Source: Imbricaverruca yamaguchii (lineage: Eukaryota; Arthropoda; Thecostraca; Neoverrucidae). Taken from it: a DNA stretch of 64,000 bases. This document shows positions 58,001-64,000 of this stretch, piece by piece. The stretch lies in assembly GCA_034440575.1 (NCBI GenBank), contig JAOTOL010001000.1, forward strand, positions 62,001-126,000. Reading direction: 5' to 3'. Within the stretch, counting starts at the first letter, position 1. Each line of letters opens with the position of its first letter. A program made the position numbers and the translations under genes. The notes below the pieces were generated by a model. The model was not told where the DNA came from and searched no databases. It was given only the letters and a program-made list of their open reading frames with translations.

Positions 58001-61000
58001 TGACCCTAGATGTCGTCGCGTCCCTAAACTCCAATCCACCACCATAAGTCCCTGGACTTATGGTTGCGAAGTCCCTGGACTTATGGTTGCGAAGTCCCTG
58101 GACTTATGGTTAACTTATAGACCTGGTTTAGTAAGAGTGCTGCATGCGCGAATTTCTCATTGGCACAAAACCTTCCCAGATTGATCGATGTTGGCACGAT
58201 GACACTTGAATGAAGGGCTTTTCACACTCTTGGAGCTACGCGTGTCACTGATTTGCTGTGATGTATGTGTAGCGGGTATGCACTGTGTTCGCTCCTTTCT
58301 AAACTTTTCGTTTGGATCCTGCATTTCCGGGCATCATCCCCAACGGCACGGCTGTGGCCGCCAGGAGCGGGAGCAGCTCGTGACGCCCTTCCTGAGACTG
58401 TGAAGAGTCGGAACTGTTGCTCACAGCGCGACTGCCACCCGCAGGGGCCACAGTTGCTGCGCAAGTTCGGCGGTCTGCACGGCTTCATGGGCTGGCGTCG
58501 GGCGCTCCTCACCGACTCGGGCGGCTTCCAAATGGTGTCGCTGCTGGAGCTGGCCGAGATCACCGAGCAAGGCGTCAAGTTCCGCTCACCTTACGATGGT
58601 GCGTCGTGGGCTGCACCTGCTGGCCTGGACGTACATGGAGGGTGTGGGTGGGCTGTGACTGGCTTTACTGTCACAGGTCACAATATGGCCACGGAATTGG
58701 TCACCACTGCGGAGATGTGACACCAGCCACGAGCATGCGCCACTGTGTTATCAGGACAGATAGTTTTCAGTCGTAGCTGATCTGCCGCTTCTAATCATCT
58801 GTACCACCTGCTATATAGCTGGAGGTACAGTTTGCTGACACAATATGTCAATGAATGTGTGGAGAAACTGGAAGCGTGCGCTTAGGCAGTGTGTACGTGT
58901 CACGTTTGGTTTAGATTAGTTGTTTACAGCTTGTCGCACGTGCTCCAAGTTCTTTGAATGTACGACGACAATTTTGCGTGTGTCATCAGGCTCTGAATGC
59001 ATGCTGACTCCGGAGCACTCGATGGAGATCCAGAACGCCATAGGAGCCGACATCATAATGCAGTTGGATGACGTGGTACACAGCTCGACTACCGGACCCC
59101 GAGTTGAGGAGGCCATGCACAGGTGATGTGGCTGCGTGGACCCAACTACGAAAACCGCTAATTATTTGGCCCTTTTGCTTCCGGTGGCACATTCAGCGGC
59201 ACGGATTACCGATCCAGCAGTCTGGTTCATTCAGAGCGTATGGCGCGTCGATTGCCGGACATTTTTCTGTGAACCGAAGTTGTGATGTGCGTGAAGTATT
59301 GTTGGCATGCATTATTGCATCATCCAAGTTGAAGGAAGTGACGACCTGCTATATAACCACGACCCCTCCCCCCCCCCACCCCCGCATTGCACACCAGAAC
59401 ATTTATTAATGGAGTTTGGAACAGCACAGTCTTGGCTATCATTCGGCATTATTCGCCCAGAACTTTGAATTCGTGATGGTTGACTTCGGTAGCGGAACGG
59501 GTGGCTACATAGCCAAGTTTTTCCCTCAAATTTGAAGTAGCTGCATGCCAGTAGCTCATCCGCGCATTATTCAAGGTGATGTTTACTAAAAACAAAGTCC
59601 AGCTTGGCTGGTCGCCCTGAAAGATGGCCTGGTTTTACATCACCGCAGCGGGCCCCTCTCCACCCGGCACCATGCGCCGGTGTGCTGTGTGCACAGGTGC
59701 CACTGTCAGGGCCCGATAGTGAATGAGTGCTCCAAGCTGGCTCGCGGCAGTGCCGGGTGCAGAAGCCTCGTCCTGGGCAGTGTGTACGTGCGGGCGTGTG
59801 CGTGTCGCCTCACCAAGCACACGCATCCCATGATCGCCTGGAGCCTGTAACGGTGCAGCCTGTAGCACACAGCGGGCGTGGCGGCTGACGAGCGTGCACG
59901 TGGCGGGCAGGACGACCCGCTGGCTGGACCGCTGTATCGGTGCGCACGCCAGGCCGCACCAGCAGAACCTGTTCCCGATCGTGCAGGGCGGCCTGGACCC
60001 CGTGCTGCGGCGCGAGAGCGTGCGCCAGCTAACGCAGCGCGAGGTGGCCGGCTTCGCCATCGGCGGCCTGAGGTCAGTCGGAGTCCGAGGTCGGTCGACC
60101 GCCTGAGGTCGGTTTGAGCCCCGAGGCCAGTTAGCGGCCTAAAGTCAGTTGGCGCCCTAAGGCCTAAGGCCCTGCGGTTGGTATACGGCGAGGTCAGTCG
60201 GATCTAAGAGGTCAGCGGATAGCCTGAGGCCAGTCGGTGCCCTGAGGTCAATCGGCGGCCGGACGCCAGTCGGGCCCCTGGGGTCGGTCGGGTCCCATAG
60301 ATGAGTCGACGGTCTAAGGTCAATCGGAGCCCTGAGGTCGGCCGGACCTCTGGGATCAATCGGATCCTTGAAGTCGGTCGGACCCCTGAAGTCGGTCGGA
60401 CCCGAGGTCATTCGACAAACTGAGGTCAGTCGGATCCTAGAGGTCAGTCGACGGCCTGATGTCGGCCAGAGCTTTAGGGCCAGTCAGCGGCCTGACGTCA
60501 GCCGGCTGACCCTGAGGTCAGTCGAAGCCTTGAGGTCGGTCGATGTTGGTCGGCGGCCTGTCAGTCGGAACCGAAGTCGGTCGGAGCGGTGGGGTCAGTC
60601 CTGGTAAATTTGCACTTTAAGGTGCTTTTTATTCTTGGAATTTCGTTTTATAATGCATTGCTTACGAATGTGGTTGACTTGATGTGGCTATTAATTTTCT
60701 TTGTAAATGCGTGCGATAGGTTTTACTAAGGTTTTTGCAGATTTACCATAACATTTAAATTTGTCTGCCATCTACTTTCCAAAAAAAAAAAACATCAGTG
60801 CAGTTGCAGCGGCACCGGCACGTCCCAAATGCGTCAGCCATGTGGACGAGAACTCATCCGTCCTATTGTTGTCACGCCCGCCATTTGGTTGCGTATGGAA
60901 GCGTACACGACCGGCTCACGCGCTGCTACAGCACCAACCCGGCCGTGGTCGGGGACCGACATCGTGACCACCCTCCGTACCGCGTCCGTCCGTGTGGTCA

Positions 61001-62458
61001 GTGTCCGCTGGCGACTGCCGGCGCGCCGACACTGTGCCGGTGTGCGACAGCGGCGGCGAGGAGAAGCACGAGTTCTGGCGCATGGTGAGTCTGTCGACGG
61101 ACGGCCTGCCGCGCGACAAGCCGCGCTACCTGATGGGCGTCGGCGTCGCCACCGACCTGGTGGTGTGCAGCGCCCTCGGCTGCGACATGTTCGACTGCGT
61201 CTACCCCACCCGCACGGCGGTCAGTGGCTCGCCGGCGCAGACACGCTGTGGCACGGTGGTGTTAGTCGGCCAGGTAGTACTTCACGTGTGCGTACGGAAC
61301 AAGTGGACTTGTCTTCCAGTGCGATGCCGAGAGCGAACTGAGGAGCAATGAAATTATTGTATACTAACCCGCATAATAATTTGTTTTGCATCAATTTCGA
61401 GCAAATATGTGCAGTTACTTTCCAATACATCCATCCTTATCGTAATGTGTAATCACTTCCCGACCATTTTGTAAAATTACTGTTTTAGTTCGTTCACCTA
61501 GCGGAATGCTATTTTACTCGAGATCACGGGATCATACGGTAAAGTAAGAAAGGCCAAGAAAGGCGCTTCTCAGAGATGCGACGAAAAATCCACGTTGTCA
61601 TTTCGGTGTGCTTAGTAATAGCTTTCAGCAACGTGCATTTTCATCCAACACTGCCCTTTCTATTTAAGACGAACAATGTGGCTGTATCATGAGTTACATG
61701 ACTGGCGAAAATGGCATCCACTTGCTCCATAGTTAGCCACGAGTGTTTATCCCATGTCATCCTATTATACTACACCTGCAATTGCGGCTCGGCCAGTGGT
61801 AACTGAGCAAATAATGTGAAAGAAGACACCAATATTGTTGGACACTAACACACGAGATGATCACATGGTACCGAGCCAGTTTTAGTTTCTGCACTCTTTT
61901 GCAAGACTAAGGAATCACGTACTTCATTAAGTTTTGGAACAGACGAGAAATGGGGCGCTGTATGACCAACGCAGTCGACGCGCCCCTACATTCTGATAAC
62001 CAACCAATAGCCGAGCAATGCGTTTTTTTAATGTCAAAAGAGTGATTGATTATATTTAATGTGGAATAATTATGGAAGTGATTGTCTGATACACTGCGGT
62101 TGCCGTACTAAGGTGTGAAGTGCCAGCGGTGTAGCCAGGTGTGAGGGGGCAGCACCTTGGCGGGTTCGAGCGGTCCTCCAGGCGGCTGCCTTCAGAGGTC
62201 CGCCAGGGACCGTTTGTGCCGAGGGGCTGAGACCAGACCGTGCCGGTCGTCTCCTGTCGACAGAGGTTCGGTTGCGCGCTATACAAGGGTGGCCAGCTCA
62301 ACCTGAAGCAGCGGGCGTTCGCGCGCGACTTCGGCCCTGTGGACGAGACCTGTCCATGCAGCACGTGCGCCCGCTTCAGTCGTGCCTACCTGCACTCTGT
62401 GGTGACTGTGGAGACGGCCGCCTGCCACCTGCTAACCGTGCACAACATCACCTATCAA
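48947..62458 (+). CDS. QTRT1: Queuine tRNA-ribosyltransferase catalytic subunit (7 exons, 3' end missing)
   Basis: Exchanges guanine 34 for queuine in the anticodon wobble position of GUN tRNAs (His, Asn, Asp, Tyr), working as a heterodimer with QTRT2 in eukaryotes. Exons 48947-49087, 50807-50896, 58445-58598, 58990-59122, 59911-60072, 61051-61219 and 62264-62458 join in frame into 348 residues (human about 403, so about 55 are missing). Seen in the translation: general-base Asp101 in [12 protein letters not shown] at 154-156, QGG at 198-200, AIGGL at 222-226 followed by Ser227-Gly228-Gly229 (the glycine that eukaryotic enzymes have where bacterial ones have valine), nucleophile Asp275 in MFDCVYPTR, and zinc ligands Cys313, Cys315, Cys318 and His343. 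No breaks. Introns 1 and 5 carry arrays copied from splice junctions; intron 2 holds a LINE. Confidence 0.96.
49088..50682 (+). other. QTRT1 intron 1, repeat-free part
   Basis: AT-rich intron with no recognised element. A 104-codon minus-strand frame (49911-50225) is not supported. Confidence 0.6.
50683..50815 (+). repeat. 19-bp minisatellite made of the intron 1 / exon 2 acceptor junction
   Basis: Seven consecutive 19-bp units starting at 50683, 50702, 50721, 50740, 50759, 50778 and 50797; consensus GTGATGGCAGGGCACTTGT. The seventh unit is the real junction: ATGATTGCAG, then exon 2 starting GGCACTTTG. Five of the six upstream units keep AG at the position of the true acceptor; unit 3 has AT. 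An eighth, more degraded unit may precede them. Use of the unit-4 AG would add 57 in-frame nucleotides, but these contain TGA. Confidence 0.9.
50807..50896 (+). CDS. QTRT1: QTRT1 coding exon 2
   Basis: Codons 48-77 ([11 protein letters not shown] to [10 protein letters not shown]), phase 0 on both sides. Acceptor TTGCAG, donor CCA|GTAAGT. The GNTYHL segment is a hallmark of the family. Confidence 0.95.
50897..51797 (+). other. QTRT1 intron 2, part before the LINE
   Basis: No recognised feature; AT-rich from about 51590. Confidence 0.6.
52464..53872 (+). pseudogene. LINE ORF1 (zinc-knuckle nucleic-acid-binding protein), broken
   Basis: A likely start is ATG at 52464 ([11 protein letters not shown]), stopped after 13 codons, with the frame resumed from about 52505. 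The core [21 protein letters not shown] (about 53004-53066) gives the first CCHC knuckle ([14 protein letters not shown]). A second ([13 protein letters not shown]) and a third Cys-rich motif ([18 protein letters not shown]) follow. A Pro/Ser/Thr-rich tail extends to about 53870. Several stops and frameshifts. Confidence 0.75.
54265..57936 (+). pseudogene. LINE ORF2: endonuclease, reverse transcriptase, RNase H; broken
   Basis: Endonuclease: [28 protein letters not shown], then [10 protein letters not shown] at about 54850. The GDFNAH segment expected after TSPVI is missing, so the nuclease is inactivated by deletion. Reverse transcriptase: [32 protein letters not shown], motif A region [21 protein letters not shown], and FVDDF at 56248-56262. 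RNase H: YKDGSKS (about 57114), [10 protein letters not shown], and [16 protein letters not shown] (about 57402). C-terminus: [17 protein letters not shown] with a CPRC...H...C motif, stop at 57936. Spread over several frames with many stops. Confidence 0.85.
57951..58444 (+). other. QTRT1 intron 2, part after the LINE
   Basis: Holds a 23-bp tandem repeat (58046-58111, three copies containing GTCCCTGGACTTATGG). The left end forms a 24-bp hairpin, ACCATAAGTCC / GGACTTATGGT, at 58041-58064. From 58320 it becomes GC-rich toward exon 3. Confidence 0.75.
58445..58598 (+). CDS. QTRT1: QTRT1 coding exon 3
   Basis: Codons 78-128 plus one base of codon 129. Contains GLHGFM and the catalytic general-base Asp101 in [13 protein letters not shown], ending FRSPYDG. 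Acceptor CCGCAG, donor GATG|GTGCGT. Confidence 0.96.
58990..59122 (+). CDS. QTRT1: QTRT1 coding exon 4
   Basis: Codons 129-173 (part). [20 protein letters not shown] then LDDVV, the base-recognition loop. Acceptor CATCAG, donor CACAG|GTGATG, phase-2 end. Confidence 0.95.
59123..59910 (+). other. QTRT1 intron 4
   Basis: C-run at 59369-59384; GC-rich from about 59640 to exon 5. No mobile element recognised. Confidence 0.6.
59911..60072 (+). CDS. QTRT1: QTRT1 coding exon 5
   Basis: Codons 173-227 (split at both ends). [19 protein letters not shown] and GFAIGGL. Very GC-rich. Donor CTGAG|GTCAGT. The two terminal bases AG join C from exon 6 to make Ser227. The last nine exon bases are part of the downstream repeat unit. 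Confidence 0.95.
60061..60605 (+). repeat. About 18-bp minisatellite made of the exon 5 / intron 5 donor junction
   Basis: The real junction CGGCCTGAG|GTCAGTCGG begins a run of some 28 degenerate units with consensus CCTGAGGTCAGTCGGAGC. Exact GAG|GTCAGT copies recur at about 60190, 60422, 60440 and 60514, GAG|GTCAGC at 60208, and many variants read GAGGTCGGT. Read-through of exon 5 into the array hits TGA at about 60103, so unspliced or late-donor products would be truncated. Confidence 0.88.
60606..61050 (+). other. QTRT1 intron 5, repeat-free part
   Basis: AT-rich, then GC-rich approaching the acceptor GTGTGCGACAG. An A-run lies at 60780-60791. Confidence 0.6.
61051..61219 (+). CDS. QTRT1: QTRT1 coding exon 6
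   Basis: Codons 227-283. Starts [12 protein letters not shown]; has KPRYLMGVG and the nucleophile Asp275 in [13 protein letters not shown]. Donor GCG|GTCAGT, phase-0 end. Confidence 0.96.
61220..62263 (+). other. QTRT1 intron 6
   Basis: No repeat array; GC-rich over the last 170 bases. Acceptor GTCGACAG. Confidence 0.6.
62264..62458 (+). CDS. QTRT1: QTRT1 coding exon 7
   Basis: Codons 284-348, [16 protein letters not shown] to LTVHNITYQ. Zinc site CPCSTC plus His343, one residue closer than in the human protein. Donor CAA|GTAAGA, phase 0. The following exon (family C-terminal helices) was not found before the window ends. Confidence 0.95.
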
Positions 62459-63192
62459 GTAAGACAGAACGATAATAGTAGAAAACACGAAGTAACCGGT
62501 ATGCTCAAAATGCTCAAGAACATAGACTGAAGAGCGGATGTAGAAACTACTTTCTATCTCGTTTGGGAAGCAAATTTAATAACTTCGTGCCTTGTAAAAT
62601 ATGAACCTTAAACCTAAAATAATAAAATATCAGCATATGCGTATCAGCAGCATATTCGTGAAATGTCTTAGATTTCGATAAACGTGATGGTTCAACATTG
62701 GCCGCTCGAAAATTAGTCGTTCGGTGATGTAGATCGCCAACAAGTTGGTCTTTTGGGGAACGGCCGGAAAACCCCTTGATCATGTCTGTGTGTATGGGCA
62801 CCACTCCATTTTCCCTCCATAAATAAGATATATCTTCCCAATGCCAGATAGTCAGGATAATTTGTTGCGCTAATTGTCGTTAGGTCAAGTTCGCCCTGGC
62901 GTATCTCAAACCTAGCCAGGTTGCAGTTAATACGTAATATTGGGCATCGTCTTTTAGATTGCCGACTAGTAGCAAAATACCGAATCCCAAGGAAAATAAT
63001 GGCAGAAAATGCATTTCGTGAATCCGACAATGAAACTTTAAATATTCTACACTTGCTATTCGATGTAGCAATCGCATCGCGGGTATTGTTTGTTGATTCG
63101 TTGGTTTGCTGTGATACTTACGATGTAGACCTTGGTAGTATGCTGTATGCATGAAGTCGTGATAATTTTCCGCTGGAAAGTTTGTAACGTCT
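62459..63192 (+). other. QTRT1 intron 7 (start)
   Basis: AT-rich; no recognised feature. Confidence 0.5.
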
Positions 63193-64000
63193 TTAACCCG
63201 CGCACTTCCGGGGGTCAGATATCTGCCCCCTCATGTTTTTCCTCATTTGCCGCCAAACTAATGGGGTTAGCAAGGCCAAACCTCGCATAGCTGTTCATTG
63301 GTCTTTTCCGCATATCCTCATACACTTAATCCTGGGTCATCTCAGGTCAGGTCACCAGGTCAGGCGAAGTGACCCAACTACACTCGGAGTTCTAGGTGGC
63401 ATAACTTACACAATAATTGGGCGATTGATTTCAAACTTATAGCATGTCATGATCTCATCAGGGATCATAATATGTATATCGTTTTTTTTTTCGTAGCATT
63501 GACCTTAGGTCACGTCACTGCCATGGCTTCCCCATTAAAGGGCTATGGTAAAATATACAAATATTTCCTAGTTACATATTTGCGCTCGGAATGATCTCAC
63601 AACGGTTGTGGCATGTAGATGGAAGCTATGCTCAATGCTACCGCTGACATTTTTGCTCAGTGACCTCACCAAGGTCTCTGAGGTCACCCGAGATCACTAC
63701 ACATTTATGCGCATTGCATCGCACTGCATTGAGCTACAAGGCTGAAATTACCGTCATTGTGCTTGTATCATCAAGACGTGTCGATTGATACCTTACGTGA
63801 CCTCCCTAGGCCTTGACCTGAGGTCATGACTTCATGACCTTGACCTAAGTTTCGGTTGACCCGACCTTAAATTACACCGCCTACTGTCGGTGGCGCATTT
63901 CAAGGACTGTCGAATAGCGTTCGCCATTTGTTTCTATGTGTTACAGGTCCTGAGATATGTGTCAATATCTGAGTCCCACCTGATCTGGTAGAATTTGACC
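63193..64000 (+). mobile_element. Putative TTAA-type element with AGGTCA-rich interior (runs off the window)
   Basis: Begins TTAACCCGCGCACTTCC, the same design as the terminus at 5621 (TTAACCCGCCGTCTTTCC). A near-palindrome GGGGGTCAGATATCTGCCCC follows (63210-63229). The interior has more than a dozen AGGTCA or TGACCT words, including TGACCTGAGGTCA near 63820. Only one end is visible, so element status is inferred. Confidence 0.45.

Overview
This window is eukaryotic nuclear DNA. It has spliced exons, dense microsatellites and minisatellites, non-LTR, Penelope-like and Ty3/Gypsy retrotransposon debris, hAT-like and TTAA-type non-autonomous DNA elements, and a tRNA-derived SINE. TTAGG-type runs (32.3, 34.4-34.6 and 46.5 kb), and LINE and Penelope types common in arthropods, point to an arthropod (chelicerate or crustacean more likely than insect). 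The species cannot be read from the sequence. There are no prokaryotic operons and no CRISPR array.

The one gene identified with confidence is on the + strand at the right end. Seven exons (48947-62458) encode the first 348 residues of the catalytic subunit of queuine tRNA-ribosyltransferase (QTRT1). All exon junctions are canonical and in phase, and the active-site and zinc-ligand residues are intact. The last C-terminal part (about 55 residues by family length) lies beyond the window or in an exon I could not see. A decayed I-clade-type LINE fills most of intron 2. Two other introns carry minisatellites whose repeat unit is a copy of the gene's own splice junction: seven 19-bp copies of the intron 1 acceptor, and about 28 roughly 18-bp copies of the intron 5 donor.

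Layout of the rest. 0-9 kb: minisatellites of 26-28, 19 and 11 bp, a TTAA-type element, one candidate exon on the minus strand, and a complete hAT-like element (8449-9355, near-perfect 8-bp target duplication) whose interior is almost wholly tandem repeat. 9-20 kb: CA/TA microsatellites, a minus-strand Penelope-like reverse transcriptase remnant, the first copy of an AGATCT-rich array element, a second candidate minus-strand exon, a long degenerate array, and a plus-strand Penelope-like remnant ending in a GIY-YIG domain. 22-28 kb: a broken LINE, a minus-strand reverse transcriptase fragment, and the inverted second copy of the AGATCT array. 29-36 kb: a 96-bp-arm hairpin element, then two nearly perfect inverted repeats (arms about 770 and 789 bp) that abut at 33406/33407. 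37-48 kb: a forty-copy 19-bp minisatellite, a SINE, a Gypsy remnant, two inverted LINE 3' tails and a second TTAA-type copy.

Apart from QTRT1, genic content is thin. I give three further candidate exons at low to moderate confidence on splice-site and reading-frame grounds. Long open frames inside tandem repeats are treated as artefacts.
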